A stretch of 64,000 bases of DNA, from NCBI GenBank assembly GCA_002914845.1, contig JXTC01000183.1, positions 491,239-555,238 on the forward strand, read 5' to 3'. Shown here in pieces: positions 1 to 13,172 of the stretch. A program made the position numbers and the translations under genes. The stretch is from Trema orientale (taxonomy: Eukaryota; Streptophyta; Magnoliopsida; Rosales; Cannabaceae). Under the pieces are notes generated by a model, which was given only the letters and a program-made list of their open reading frames with translations, was not told the DNA's origin and did no database searches. Every line of letters begins with the position of its first letter. The first letter of the stretch is position 1.

Positions 1-519
1 TTCAGCTATAAAATATAGCCTACGTCCACGTTGGAGACGGCGAAGAATTCCACTATAACTAAAGGAGATTACAAAATCTGATAAAATTTTCCTCATACTC
101 AAATCCCAAATACACCCAAATCTCTCTCACAAAAGTAATCAAGACCGCAAAGAAGATGCTTTACTAACAATCTTAATGCCAATATCAAAAGAAAATAACA
201 AATAAACAAGCACCAAAGAAACAAAATTCAAAGCTTATTTATACCAAATTCCCACAAAACTAAGAGAGATTGATCCGTATATTGAGAGACCACACTACAA
301 ACGGCTGCCTAAATATTTTCGTGTGACTATGGCTGCTACCCCTTTCTTCACGCTAAGCATATATATATATATATACTTCATTCCTTTAATCAATCGACTA
401 AAATAAGAGGGCAATAAAGGTGATTAATTTTGGGCTTTAAAGAAAAAGAAACTTCCTATAAATGATTTTGGGCTTGGGCCTAAAAAATCAACTGGCTAAT
501 TTAAGCCATAATCCCAACA
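1..519 (-). repeat. 3' LTR of copia copy A (cut by window edge)
   Basis: Nearly the same sequence recurs at about 2957-3475. The inner boundary CCCAACA at 519 is followed by the polypurine tract on the complement. The outer end and its target duplication lie outside the window. Confidence 0.9.
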
Positions 520-2847
520 ATCTCCACCTTGGCGCAAAATTAAGCCAAGTCCAAAATAATGAAACATCATCGCCATCTCCTCCAAAACCCCGAAGGGCTA
601 ATCACAATCTGCAACACCAAATAAGTCTAAGCAGTGCTTGAACTTCCAAATAGCACCTGACTCGGTCACCATATTTGTCACAGTAAACACAAAAGAAACT
701 AACTCTGCAAAACCAAACCAATGAGGCAAACCCCTCTCTCTACTAACAACAAACAAAGTAGTATAACCAAAAGCTTTGACAGAAGTTTCAACTGGAAGCT
801 CCACCTGCTTACAAACACCGGGATCTTTATCTGCACATACTAACTCCCCTAAATCAAATAGAATGGCCAACTTATCAAATTCAAGAACTCTGCTAACTGA
901 CAAACTTGGTGACAATGGTTCAACAAACCACAACCAAAAGCTGTTCACCTCAAACTCAAATCCATGGAAGATTGTTGTCAATCGCTCGAGTTTACCATCA
1001 TTCACAAGAGCATAAGCAGGATAACCAAATAATATCAAATCAAAGATAGCAGAATTACCAAGCCATACCTCAAACGGAGTCTTCAAACAAAATGCAGTTG
1101 ATGGAGATCTTCTGACCAAATAGTAGGCATATTCAAAAGCTTCAATCCAAATATCTTTTGATATGCAAACAACAGAAAGCAAGTAGCAAGTTTTCCCCAA
1201 AAGAGTCCAAATCAAATATTCTGCAACCAAAAATCGTTACGGTGTCCTCCAAATAGTACGGTGTCTCACTATCTTTTTCTCCTTGTAGAATTGACTCTCA
1301 CAAAAGTTTACACCATAGTCATCATCAAATACCAGAAAATAACAAGAACTACTCACAGACAAATTAGGAGGAGGACCCAAAAATTCTGAATGGATATAAT
1401 CCATTATGCCCTTCATCCTATAAACAGTAGAACCAAACTTAACTATATATCGTGTCCCATAAACATAATAGTTACGAAACTCAAACTCTCCAATTTTCTG
1501 ACCATCCAACAAATTTATAGTATCAAAATCTGGAACAAAACAAGATGAGGCCATAGTAGCACCAACAATCATACTAGCCTGAAGAAAATAGAAGCTATTA
1601 TGCAATTTTTCCTTGATCACCACATGAGTATCTTTACTAACACTCAAAACTCCACCTTCAGCTGAATACTTATAACTTTGTGAGTCGAGTGTCCCCAAAG
1701 ATATAAGGCTTTTTCTCAAATCTGGCACATGTCTAACATCGGTCAAAGTTCTAACAATACCGTCATACATCTTAATTCGAACAGTACCTACACCAACAAC
1801 TTTGTAGGACATGTTATTCCCCAGAAAGACAAAACCCCTATCAACAGATTGATAGTCAACAAACCAATCTCTTGTGGGGCACATATGATAGGAACAACCC
1901 GAATCAAGAATCCAAGAATTGCCTAAGCAATCACTAGAAACAGATAGAACATAATCACCATCATTAGAACTATCCTCAGCAAAACTAGCATGATTATCTG
2001 TAATAGAGGATTTTTCACCAGTCTCTTTATTTCTTTTAATCTTTGGACATTCAAATTTCCAATGCCCTAGTTGATGACAATAATTACAGTTGCCCTTCCT
2101 ATTCTTGGACTTTCCTCTATTTCTGTTTTTGCCTTTTCTCTTTTCTCTACCTATAGCAACTAATGCACTTGATTGATTTTCATCCCAACTTTCTGACACT
2201 TTTTTCTTCAATTCCTTAAAATTCAAAGATGCTTTAACATCTTCCATACTAATAGTGTCTCTCCCATATAACATAGTATCAACAAAGTGCTCATATGAAC
2301 GATGTAAAGAACATAACAAAATTAAGGCCTGATCCTCATCATCAATTTTCACATCAATATTTTTCAGATCCACAATAATTCTATTTAATTCATCAAGATG
2401 ACTCATAATAGGTTTACCTTCAGACATACGAAGAGTGTACAAACGCTGTTTCAAATATAGCCGATTAGTGAGGGACTTAGTCATATACAGACTCTCAAGC
2501 TTAAGCCACAATCTAGAAGCAGTAGTCTCGTCAGCAACCTCACGCAGCACCTCATCTGACAAAGACAACTGAATAGCACTATGTGCCCGTTCTAAGCGAT
2601 CCTCCTTCTCTTTATTTGACAAATTTACTGGCAAAGCTTCCCTGCCTTTTAGAGCCTTAAGTAACCCTTGCTGAACTAGAAGAGCTCGCATCTTCAGACG
2701 CTAAAGACTAAAGTCATTCTTCCCATCGAATTTTGTAACTTCATATCTTGTCGTTGTAGCTATCGCAGAAGCCAAAAATCCAAAATAATTTGACAAATTA
2801 ACAAGCCCAAAATCAAATTAAAGAACCTAAAGTTCTCTGATACCACT

Positions 2848-3475
2848 TGTTGTGCTAGTGGAAGCACAAATACCAAACTTGCTAGACAAATGTCAAATTA
2901 AGAGGATTTACGACAAAATATAAATAACAGAAAATCACATGTGACACAAGGATTTATCGTGGTTCAGCTATAAAATATAGCCTACATCCACGTCGGAGAC
3001 GGCGAAGAATTCCACTATAACTAAAGGAGACTACAAAATCTGACAAAATTTTTCTCACATTTAAATCCCAAATACACCCAAATCTCTCTCACAAAAGCAA
3101 TCAAGACCGCAAAGAAGATGCTTTACTAACAATCTTAATGCCAATATCAAAAGGAAATAACAAATAAACAAGCACCAAAGAAACAAAACCCAAAGCTTGT
3201 TTATACCAAATTCCTACAAAACTAAGAGAGATTGATCCGTATATTGAGAGACCACACTACAAACGGCTGCCTAAATATTTTCGTGTGACTATGGCTGCTA
3301 CCCCTTTCTTCACGCTAAGCATATATATATACTTCATTCCTTTAATCAACCGACTAAAATAAGAGGGCAATAAGGGTGATTAATTTTGGGCTTTAAAGAG
3401 AAAGAAACTTCCTATAAAAGATTTTGGGCTTGGGCCTAAAAAATCAACCGGCTAATTTAAGCCATAATCCCAACA
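2848..3475 (-). repeat. 5' LTR of copia copy A
   Basis: A 628-bp LTR with TGTTG/CAACA ends. On the complement its inner end is followed after two bases by the TGGTATCAGAG primer binding site. It pairs with the partial LTR at 1-519. Confidence 0.9.
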
Positions 3476-3525
3476 ATATTCCTATATAAATAAATAGATA
3501 TATATATAGTTGGGTGATTTAATAA

Positions 3526-4445
3526 GGGTTAATGGCACCATTGGTCCCTAACCTATTACTATTTTGGTATATTGGTTCTTAACCTTTTTTTTTTTGGTAT
3601 TTAAGTATTAAACATTTTTCTTTTTGGCACTATTGGTCCTTTTAGCATATTCCATTCAAAATTTCGTTAAAATTCATTTGAATGAGAGAAGTTTTATACC
3701 ATTGATCTTGATTTTTCAATTGTTAAACAATATGGTCCCTATTTTTTTTTGTATTCATATTTCTGATTAACAATATTGCATCTGTCAATCTTTTAGAAAA
3801 TTAAAATTCTAAAAAATTAATTTTCTGAAAAATTGACAAATGTAATTATATAAAGAAATGGACATTTAATGGAAAACTATAAAATTTTTTAGGCTTATTT
3901 GATGCAAATAGTTAAGTAATTTCTTAGAATAACCATTCATAATTATATGAATATTTAATGGATATAGTAAATTTTCAGTCAAATTTGACTAGTGTAAAAG
4001 CATGTATGTGAAATTTTCTTAATTTTAAAAATGGTAAGATAATTATTTTTTGTTCATAAATTTACTATAGTTTGACATAAACTAAGGTTTATTAGTATAA
4101 TTTTTTTTTTCTTTTTTGAATTTAGTTTTTAAATGAACTGTTTGTTTTATATCCGTCTTTGAATTTTAATTTTCTGAAAGATTGACAGATGCAATATTGT
4201 TAATCAGAAATATGAATACAAAAATAAAAATTAGGGACTAAATTGTTAAACAATTAAAAAATCGAGATTAATGGTATAAAATTTTTCTCATTCAAATAAA
4301 TTTTAACAATCTTGGATGAAATATGCCAAAAGGATCAATGACGCCAAATAAAAGAAACGTTCAGTACTTAAATGCTACAAAAAATAGATTAAAGACCAAT
4401 ATGCCACAGTGGTAATAAGTTAGGGACCAATGATGCCATTAACCC
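3526..4445. mobile_element. Mutator-like foldback element (MULE-type MITE), 920 bp
   Basis: The ends GGGTTAATGGCA and its complement open long, imperfect terminal inverted repeats of about 280 bp each (3526 to about 3805, and about 4157 to 4445). A perfect 9-bp target duplication, ATTTAATAA, flanks it at 3517-3525 and 4446-4454, which fits the Mutator superfamily. No open frame is seen; the middle is AT-rich filler. It sits 50 bp from the right LTR of copia copy A. Confidence 0.9.
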
Positions 4446-4454
4446 ATTTAATAA

Positions 4455-4837
4455 TTAATGTGTTTACGTCGATTTACCAATTGATATATTTACTTGGAAG
4501 TTACATAAACGAACAAACGACATAAACCGTAAGTGGGAAAACTTGCTTCTCGTCTCGTGGTTAATAATATCATGAATTAAGCTTAACCCTTTTCAATATG
4601 TCTTAAAGAAAATTTGTTGAGAGGTGCTTCAAGAAACGACAAGGACTATTGCTCTAGAGGGGTTCACAAATTAATTTATCATAGCCTCCGTTACAAGAAA
4701 AACGTTTATATTTGATTTCTGGTTGCATACTGATTGTCTATTATATATAAATTAATATGTACGTATATAATATACTTATATATATTAAGTCCGAATTTCT
4801 ATTAGATACACTTGAATTTGGATTAGTCAATTTACAT
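4455..4837. other. AT-rich intergenic stretch
   Basis: Between a MULE-type element and a solo LTR. I see no gene, tRNA or clear repeat here. Confidence 0.6.
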
Positions 4838-5623
4838 TGTTGAGGGTAATTTCTCCAAGTGAATCAGAAAAACGACACAAACATCACGTCGCAAACGGCA
4901 CGTCGTGACATCGACCGACGTCGCGCCCTACCGATTTATCAAGCCAGCCAGGGGTTGAAACTCTGTCCTGCTACGGGAAAGAGCCGACCAAGTAAAAATG
5001 GGGAGCGATATCGTGGCCAAGCTCTCTAAGAAGGAAGACCGCCTTGGTCAGATTTTACACCCCATACCGATCAGGAATCCTAAACGAAAGGCCAAAGGAC
5101 CGAGAGATGGCCGACCATCAGCATAATGGCATAGGTCCGACCAAGAGAAAGGATAAAGAGAATGCGGACTTAGAAGAGGCAAACACCTAGCCCAATCACA
5201 TACTCGTGTCCGTACAAACGGGTAGGTGAGATTCCCTTCTGTCCTTTAAAAGACTTTCGGGGGACCACAAAGCCCCTATAAATAGGCTCATAATCACCTG
5301 AAAGATATAAGCCGTCACAAATTCCCAAAACTCTACTTGTCCTTTCTTGCCTTTTCTCCTCTCACCATCTCCAATTTACTGCTGGATCATTGTTCCATTG
5401 AATACTTTATTGAATATGTCACTAACCACCTTCTGGTGAAGGATATTTGTTAGGTACCACACCGGTATCACTCATCACTAGTTGGTGAGAAATCCAGGCA
5501 TAACCTTTTTCAAGGTTGTACGGACCACACCTACATCAAATCTGGGTTTTGGCTTCTCTTGAGAAAGAGCCACTCAGGAGCACGTGGCGCGCGTTGGTTC
5601 ACGGACCAAAATCCACACCAACA
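4838..5623 (+). mobile_element. Solo LTR of an LTR retrotransposon
   Basis: A 786-bp block begins TGTTGAGGG and ends CACCAACA. It is flanked by a perfect 5-bp target duplication TACAT (4833-4837 and 5624-5628). A TATA box (TATAAATAGG, about 5277) lies two thirds of the way in, as expected of an LTR promoter read on the plus strand. No interior or partner LTR is present, so it is the usual product of LTR-LTR recombination. The GC content is clearly above the flanks. The superfamily cannot be told from an LTR alone; gypsy is a guess. Confidence 0.85.
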
Positions 5624-5628
5624 TACAT

Positions 5629-6355
5629 AATTATGAAGAGTAATACAATGTTAAGGAAAAAATTTGTAATTTGATCAGTTAATTTAACTGATAACATCCT
5701 ATATTTGTTAGTTAACATCATAATAGTAATATATAAAAAAAGTCCTTACAAATCTCCCCTTCGAGTACTTATACTTGGGAAAAACTTGTAGAGTACTCTA
5801 ATTTAGCCAACAGTACGTATCCAAAACGGTGTAAAGTTATGACATAATCTTATATATTGAAACATATTCAACATTCTATTCTTGCTGTACAGTGTTGCCT
5901 TCTATTAAAACGTATACGTAAAGTGTAAGATTCGGTTAATTATATTGATAGATGAACAAACCGTGTTTGTACACATAATTAGTCCTCTACTAAAATTGAC
6001 AGTTTAATCCAGTCTCTCATCCCTTCATGGGAAAGATTCGTAAGGAATTCAGAAAAAAGGTAGAGATTTGTAACTATCACATCTACTAATCCATGGAATT
6101 AACTCAAAAAACAACCGGGGCTCTTGGCGAATTTGCCGTATAATTTTGAATCGGCTTATAGTTTCAAAATATGTATTTCAACTTAATGTATCAAATATAA
6201 GATACAATATAAATATAAGACTAATATAGAACTGATTTATTAACATTTGATCTTTCTGATATAAATTGCCATTTTGCAATTAAAATTTTTTTAAAATAAA
6301 AATTATATATTTAATGGTCAAATTTATTAGTTTCAAAATGTGTATGTCAAATTTT
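5629..6355. other. AT-rich intergenic stretch
   Basis: No gene-like frame, RNA gene or bounded repeat is recognised. Confidence 0.6.
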
Positions 6356-6860
6356 AGGGAAAAGTTCATAAATACCCATTTTCAAAATTATATTTTCATA
6401 AATACCCGTTTTTTATTTATATTTCATAAATACCCGTTTTTATACTCTTTTTTGAGAAATGTAGACCACTATTATTTTACACATGAAATGTAGACCATGG
6501 TATACATTTAATGCATGAAATATACACTGTGATCTACATTTCATGAATAAAAATTACACTAAAAATTGACACATATTTTAAAATGTATACCATAGGTCAA
6601 ATTTATAATGAAAAATATAAACTGTGGTAAACATTTATATTGTAAATATGTATACTATTCATATTTTATACTATACTATTCATATTTTATACATGAAATG
6701 TATACCTCATGGATAAAATTTAATTATAAATATAGACCACTCATATTTTGCATATGAAATGTAGACCATGAAAACGGGTATTTTTGAAAAAAAAAAAGTT
6801 AAAAACGGCTATTCGTGACAATAAGTTTTGAAAATGGGTATTAGGCATAAATTTCTCTTA
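6356..6860. mobile_element. Foldback MITE-like element with internal short repeats
   Basis: The ends mirror each other around the shared stretch AATACCCATTTTCAAAA (about 6378-6394 and the complement near 6828-6844). Inside, a degenerate unit like ATGAAATGTAGACCATGG recurs several times (about 6455-6770), giving a quasi-tandem core. TTA flanks both sides, which could be a 3-bp target duplication of PIF/Harbinger type, but this is weak. Confidence 0.6.
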
Positions 6861-6876
6861 ACTAGAAATTTTTTTT

Positions 6877-7090
6877 TTTGATTTGAAAAATGACTTTTTT
6901 TAGTAGTGTTTTAGTATTTTGTGACCTTGTGTGACGGATGGTTATACAATTTGTGATTATTAATCAGTCTTAAAAAAAGTCATAATTTTATAGTCACAAA
7001 TTATGTAACCCCTCATCATACAATTTATGATACTATTAAAAATGTCAATATGAAAAAGACTATTAAAAAAGTTATTTTATTCCAAATTAG
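6877..7090. mobile_element. Short foldback (MITE-like) element
   Basis: The left arm (about 6880-6912) and the complement of the right arm (about 7055-7090) share an AAATRACTTTTTTWAGTAG-like inverted repeat. Boundaries and target duplication are not clear. It abuts the elements on either side, so this is a MITE cluster. Confidence 0.45.
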
Positions 7091-7111
7091 TACTACCCAG
7101 GTACATTTCTC

Positions 7112-7551
7112 TATGGTCTTATTTGGTACATGGGACTAGGATTGATATTGGGATTATTTATCACATACTATGTTTGATGCCAACTTGGGATTGGGATAAA
7201 TAATCCATAACCTCAAAATAGTCTCATGTGAGTGGGATAATTTTTTTCATTCAAAAATATAGGATTATTGATCCCATACTCAAAAATAGTAGGACCCATA
7301 TTTATTTAAATTTTTTAAACTACTGAGTCCTACATTATAAATATTTTTATATTTTTTAATATTTAAACTAATATAAAATAAATTTATTACACATTTCAAC
7401 AAAAAGTAAGTCTCACATTATAATAATTATTCTAATTCAATCCAATACTACACAAAATATAAAATAGTATTAAATTTATCCAATTTAATCCATTATAATC
7501 TAATCCAATACTATAATTCAATCATATTCCCATGTACCAAACAAGGCCATA
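7112..7551. mobile_element. MITE with terminal inverted repeats, about 440 bp
   Basis: TATGGTCTTATTTGGTACAT at the left matches the complement of the right end (ATGTACCAAACAAGGCCATA). This GGCCTTGTTTGG-like end recalls Tourist/Harbinger MITEs, although I could not fix a convincing TWA duplication. The interior is noncoding and AT-rich. Confidence 0.7.
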
Positions 7552-8388
7552 GAAACGAAAGTAGCTTTTGGGGTTGGTCCATTTGTGTCTTTAATGGTAA
7601 GGGAAATTGGACCTCACTAGCTAGAGTGATTTGGGCGAAAATGACTAATACTAAAACTAATTTTTGTAGCAACGTCACAATGACAGGTAGGCACTACATT
7701 AGCAACCCGAGGTCATAATATTCATGACGTAATATTTTTTTTTACGAGCACAAGAATACTGTTAATTTCCAAATAAGATCCTGAGTTTCTGTATATTTCA
7801 TTGATTCAATAAATTTTTAATTTGTTGTCATGCCCAGGTGAAATTAACATTATGCACTTACAAAAAGAGCTTTTTATTTCCTTTTTTTTTTTTGTAATTG
7901 TCATTTCATTTGACAAAAGATACGAATGCAAGCAGACCTAAATTTGATTAATTAGTTGATACCAACATTTTATTACCATATCCCAGAGACTAGGACAGAA
8001 TAGAAAATCTCGCAAAGGCACTTCCAATCATGTGGACGAGTGGAAGTGTTGAAATTCCACTGTAGGGCACTTGGAAATTTCATCAATAAAAAGTCATTTA
8101 AATTAATTTAATTCCAGCTATAAGATCCAAATTCCAAGCCACCAAACTCTCAGCCATAAACGGACTTAAGGACTAACTTGTACCTTACACTATTCGTTCC
8201 TCAGTCAAATCTTACCATTCATTCTCTCTTTTGGAACACTAAAAGTTATGTAGTTAATTCTGTTCTGTCTATCTATTTTTAGAACAACATTGTATATATA
8301 TACACCTTTTACATGCGTGTAATACATAGTGAGAACACACATGCATATATTATCATAGAAAGAGAGAAAAAGAGCATAAACCAACACA
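7552..8388. other. Intergenic region and promoter side of the subtilase gene
   Basis: No gene is seen. TA-rich TATA-like tracts (about 8293-8302 and 8345-8352) lie shortly before the subtilase start and could serve as its TATA region. Confidence 0.5.
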
Positions 8389-11346
8389 ATGAGGATGTTA
8401 AAAAATCTACAAGTTCTTTCCTTCACTATTTGTTTGGTAGCTACATTTGTTCATGGATCAAATAACCAAGAAAGAAAGGTACATTCACACTAGTCTATGT
8501 ATGTCGAGAGGCTTAATATATATGCCTATTTTAGCTAGCTACTATACATTTATATATATATATATATGTATAGATATAGTTCATTGTACTTCTTTAGTTC
8601 CTTTTTTTTTTTTTTTTTGCCTGGTTTTAATATTAATGGAATTGGGTTTTGATGAACTACAGTCTTATATTGTGTACATGGGAGACTTAGCAAGAGCCTC
8701 CCAGTCTACTTCAATGGTACTTGAAAGTCACAATAGCTTGCTTGCCTCAGCAATTGGAGAGTAAGTAACAAACATTTATATAAATATGCAAATACACAGA
8801 TAGTTAAATCATTTTTTAACTAAAACTTAAATTGTATACCAATTGAGCTAATTATAATTTTGTATTGCTTTTCATTTCAGTGCAAAATTAGCCAGAGAAT
8901 CCAAAATTCACAGCTATGGAAGGAGCTTCAATGGCTTTGCAGCAAAGTTGTTGCCACACGAAGTGAAAAAATTATCGGGTATAAGTTTATTGAGAAAAAA
9001 AAAAGTAATTAATGGATTAGTCTCTATTAACAGAAAATCAGATTTTGATATTTAATTATTAAACATTGGTATTGATTTGCAGAGGAACGTGGTGTTATAT
9101 CCGTCTTTCCTAGTACAAAGCGCAAGCTTCACACAACAAGATCGTGGGATTTCCTAGGAATGGCCGAAACGACAACCAAACGAAACCTTGGTAGTGAGAG
9201 CGACATCATAGTTGGAGTGTTGGATTCAGGTTTGTAAAATCCTTCTTTCTTAATTAAACAAGACATTTTAAATATTGCTTTTCACAAATAGAAAAATGGG
9301 TTATTTATAATTTTTTTTTATTTTGTGAAAATGTAATTACGTATTTAGGAATTTGGATGGATTGCCCCAGTTTTAGTGATGAAGGTTATGGACCTGCCCC
9401 AGCTAAATGGAGAGGCCAATGTGTCAAGGGTGCCAACTTCACTGGCTGCAACAAGTACACACTCTCTCTCTTTCCTTTCTTTTTTCCTTGAAAAAAAAAT
9501 GAAATTTTAGTATATGATAATTTACAGCATATGACATATATATGAATATATATACCATATGAGCAGTTTTATTAAGGACTCATGGGGATGGTTTATTGTC
9601 AAATTTAAAAGGGGTAAAAGGGTCATTCCACAAAAAACAAACCACAACAACAAAACAAAGTAATTATACTACTTTTCCTTGATCATGTTTAATCTTTTGG
9701 CTTTGCATTAATGTGCATACATGCAGCAAAGTCATTGGTGCCAAATTCTACAATCTTGACGACGCAGCCGGCGAGGAAACTCCGAGCCCCGTCGACAACG
9801 ACGGGCACGGCACGCACACTTCCTCGACCATCGCCGGTGTCTCCGTCAAGGACGCAAGCCTTTACGGCATCGCCAAAGGCACGGCGCGCGGCGGCGTGCC
9901 GTCCTCGCGCATTGCCATGTACAAGGTGTGTTGGAGCGTTTCATGCACAGACGTGGACATCTTGGCCGGTTTCGATGACGCTATCGCCGATGGCGTCGAC
10001 ATCATATCCATCTCCATTGGCGGGGCTTCCAGGGACTATTTCAACGACCCCATCGCCATTGGAGCTTTCCATGCCACGAAGAGAGGGATTCTGACGTCCT
10101 GCTCGGCTGGGAATGATGGCCCTGACACGTTGACTGTCCAGAACGTTGCTCCTTGGATCATGACTGTTGCTGCTACTGGCATTGATAGGCAGTTTAAGAC
10201 TCTTGTCAAGCTCGGCAATGGGAAGAGACTTCCTGTATGATCCCTTTCTCTCTCTCACACACACACACACAAAATGATCTACATATATATATATATATAT
10301 ATATAGTACTAGTAGTACTATATACCATAACATTAATTAGCAACAATTAAAATCTGAAATATTGGATAGTTTTGTCATAATTGAGTTGCATAGTAGTGCT
10401 TAAATATAAGCTAACCTAAACCTTGAAATATCATGAGTCGTTAATTAGTGTTAAATGTGGTTGATTTTCAGAATATTTGGACACTAATATTTAGGTTATT
10501 CTTTTGGTACTTAATTAGGGGATAGCCATTAATACCTTCGCCCCGAAGAAACATATGTATCCACTTACTGATGGGGCTCATTCAGTCAATACTAGTGCAG
10601 AGTTCTATGGAAATGCCAGGTAAATTAAGCATTATACATGAGTTTTGAAGATGATTAGTTCATATAATTAGATACATTTTAATCAGCGTTATTGTTAATT
10701 AATAAATTTAATTGTTATCTAGTGCTTGTGATTATGGGACTTTAAGCAAGGACGAGGTGAAGGGGAAGATAGTGTATTGCCAAGGAAACAACGGTCAGGA
10801 TTTCACAATTGGTGAGTTGGGGGGTGTTGGAACGATCATGACCCTTGATGGACTGGAAGACACAGCCTTCACCCCTCTTATCCCTGGGACCTATGCCCTT
10901 CCTAAGGATGGTAACAAGATTGCTCAATACATCAACTCCACCAAGTATGATTTCGACTCTTTTCACTTCACCAAATACTATTTCTTTTTTTACCAGTCAT
11001 TGATCATTTCTGGAAATTAATTTGAAACATGTATGCGGTATCACCATTGTCTAATTAATGTACTTTCTTCAAGGTAGGTACTACTGTACAAATAATGCAA
11101 TCATCAATTATGTCACAAAACATACATCAAAACTGTCATAGAAGTATAGGACTAAATTAATATCAGTTATCTACTGTCACCTTGTAGCAGTGAGTATAAG
11201 CCATTTTTTTCATGGTGAATTATAGGAAGCCCATGGCTGTCATACAAAAGACAAGGACAGTCCATATTGCTGCCCCTTTCGTTGCTTCTTTCTCCTCAAG
11301 AGGACCTCAGCTAATTAGTCGCAACATTCTCAAGGTATAAGAGAAT

Positions 11347-11408
<62 letters not shown>

Positions 11409-12301
11409 TTAAATTACTGATTTTACTCTCCTATGGACAGCCTGATATTGCTGCACCAGGGTTAGACATTTTAGCTGCTTATTCAAAGCAAACGACCATA
11501 ACTGGCTACCCAACTGACGACCGAAGAGCTGTCTTCAACATCATATCAGGAACATCCATGGCTTGCCCGCACGCGGCGGCAGCTGCGGCTTACGTCAAGT
11601 CGTTTCACCCGGATTGGTCTCCTGCTGCAATCAAGTCTGCTCTCATGACCACAGGTTACACTCCTAACATCATATCATACAATGATCACTAGAAGAATCA
11701 TAACCCGTATATAGTATGTTAACTCATTCTTGGTCTTGCTTCAGCTACACCAATGAAAATCAAAGACAAGACAGGTGAGCTAGGCTCCGGAGCAGGACAA
11801 ATCGATCCCACCAAGGCGGTTCACCCTGGTCTCGTCTATGACTTGTCCATGAGCTCCTACATTCGCTTCTTGTGCAAAGAAGGCTACAATGGCACAACCA
11901 TTGCCCTCCTCCTTGGGGGCAAGAAAAGGTACAACTGCTCCGACTTTAGGCCTGCGCAGGGGACGGATGGCCTAAACTACCCCACCATGCATATCCACCT
12001 CAAGAATCCCAACTCCACTGTCTCGGCGGTCTTCCACAGAACAGTTACTCATGTCGGCTACCGGAGTGCTGTGTACAAGGCGAATGTGGTCTCGCCAAAG
12101 GGTCTTTCCGTTAAAGTTCTTCCAGGTAGTCTGAATTTCACTCAACCAAGGCAGAAGAGGTCTTTCAAGGTTGCAGTGAAGGGCAGCGCTTTGCCGAATG
12201 GGACGAGCTTCCTATCTGCTATGCTTGAGTGGAATGATTCTCACAAGCATATCGTTAGGAGCTATATACTTGTCTACAAGCCTGAACTCTTGTTGTATTG
12301 A
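8389..12301 (+). CDS. Cucumisin-like subtilisin-type serine protease (subtilase, S8A)
   Basis: Eleven exons join in phase: 8389-8478, 8663-8760, 8881-8978, 9083-9229, 9349-9454, 9727-10234, 10519-10619, 10723-10944, 11226-11334, 11441-11654, 11745-12301. They give 749 residues, the usual plant subtilase length. A signal peptide (about 1-23) precedes an I9 inhibitor propeptide opening with YIVYMGD. The catalytic triad is visible: Asp143 (VGVLDSG), His207 (DGHGTH) and Ser532 (SGTSMACPH), with oxyanion Asn309 (SAGNDGP). A protease-associated insert lies at about 350-450 and an Fn3-like C-terminal domain follows Ser532. The protein should be secreted, self-processed and act in the cell wall. The many introns are typical of the SBT4/cucumisin clade. 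It looks functional; the substrate is unknown. It converges on the bZIP gene downstream. Confidence 0.93.
10274..10304. repeat. TA microsatellite in a subtilase intron
   Basis: A CA-rich run followed by a long TA run in the intron after exon 6. Likely length-polymorphic. Confidence 0.7.
11349..11408. repeat. Compound (CT)n(AT)n microsatellite in a subtilase intron
   Basis: About 36 bases of CT repeat run directly into about 25 bases of AT repeat, inside the intron between exons 9 and 10. Confidence 0.85.
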
Positions 12302-13172
12302 TCTGCTTGTTGTTTTCTTCAAAAGAAATGATTCTGAGCTAAGTAATGAAGAGTCATTTACCTGTCTTTTATCGTCTGCATGATTTTGGCCTCCATATTT
12401 TTTTTTTCCCATCTTTTCTGAATTCTTTCCGGTTTTTCCCCAACTAAATCAAGATTTGGTAAATGGGGTTCAGGTAAAAGGACTGAAGGGGAAGTGATTC
12501 GGCCTCTTTTGTGCAATTCTTGATGCAAAATTCTGAGGTCTGTATTTCACGAGCTCTCAACAGTTACCTAATTAGAGACTCATCTACCATTCAATAAAAT
12601 AAAAACATATTTTAAAAAAATAAACACAAACAAAACATGAGGCTACAGAAACTGAAAAATTCAACTTTATTGAGAGATTCCTTTATCTGCTGAAGGATTA
12701 ACAGGCCAAAAAAAAAATAAGCTAGAGAAACACCTGTGGATTGGATTTCTTAATCCCCAGGCCTTAATTCTTCCTTTTCTGCCTTTTCCTAAATCAGAGA
12801 CTACAATCAGAGCATCCGATGTTGACAAAACACTCATTTTCCCACTAAAATTCCCAAGAAAAAGCTAAGCCGATATGTATGACATTCTCAGATTATCTGC
12901 TATACGATTCTTGATGCTTTTCATCATGGAAGGCGGCTGCCCAAGAAAAACAACTGGAGCATCAAAATTTCCAGTTGCCTTCCGTATTCAAAAGCAACAT
13001 CTAAGAAAATGAGGAAAGCCTTGGGACAAGTACATAAGGTTACAAGCTCGTGTCAGATTCTTTAACAGCCATGCGCTGTTATTTTTTCAAGTGCGCAGTT
13101 TGGTTCGATCTGCAGGTTTACTGGAGGTCAAAGCAGTGATATCAAGATCACCTAGATAGTTTGGGACAAAAA
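12302..13172. other. Shared 3' region of two convergent genes
   Basis: The 871 bp between the stop codons of the subtilase (+) and bZIP (-) genes must hold both 3' UTRs and their polyadenylation signals. AATAAA-like signals occur near 12594 on the plus strand. No other gene is visible. Confidence 0.6.

Larger units (their letters stand above)
1..3475 (-). mobile_element. Ty1/copia-type LTR retrotransposon fossil (copy A), nonautonomous
   Basis: Two near-identical LTRs flank a 2.3-kb interior read on the minus strand. Inside the right LTR is a primer binding site matching initiator Met-tRNA (2835-2845 on the complement), and a purine-rich tract lies beside the left LTR (about 520-535). The interior carries a gag-like region with a CCHC zinc knuckle and a short protease-like DSG motif (about 1237-2691), then a remnant of the copia integrase region (about 598-1230). 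No reverse transcriptase or RNase H region is recognisable, so the element is not whole and would have depended on a relative. The LTRs differ by roughly 4% by eye, which suggests an insertion of order 1-2 million years at common plant rates. The left LTR runs off the window. Confidence 0.9.

Noticed and set aside
9711-10333. Other frames over the large subtilase exon
   Set aside because: They overlap the catalytic exon, whose own frame carries the His and Asn motifs.
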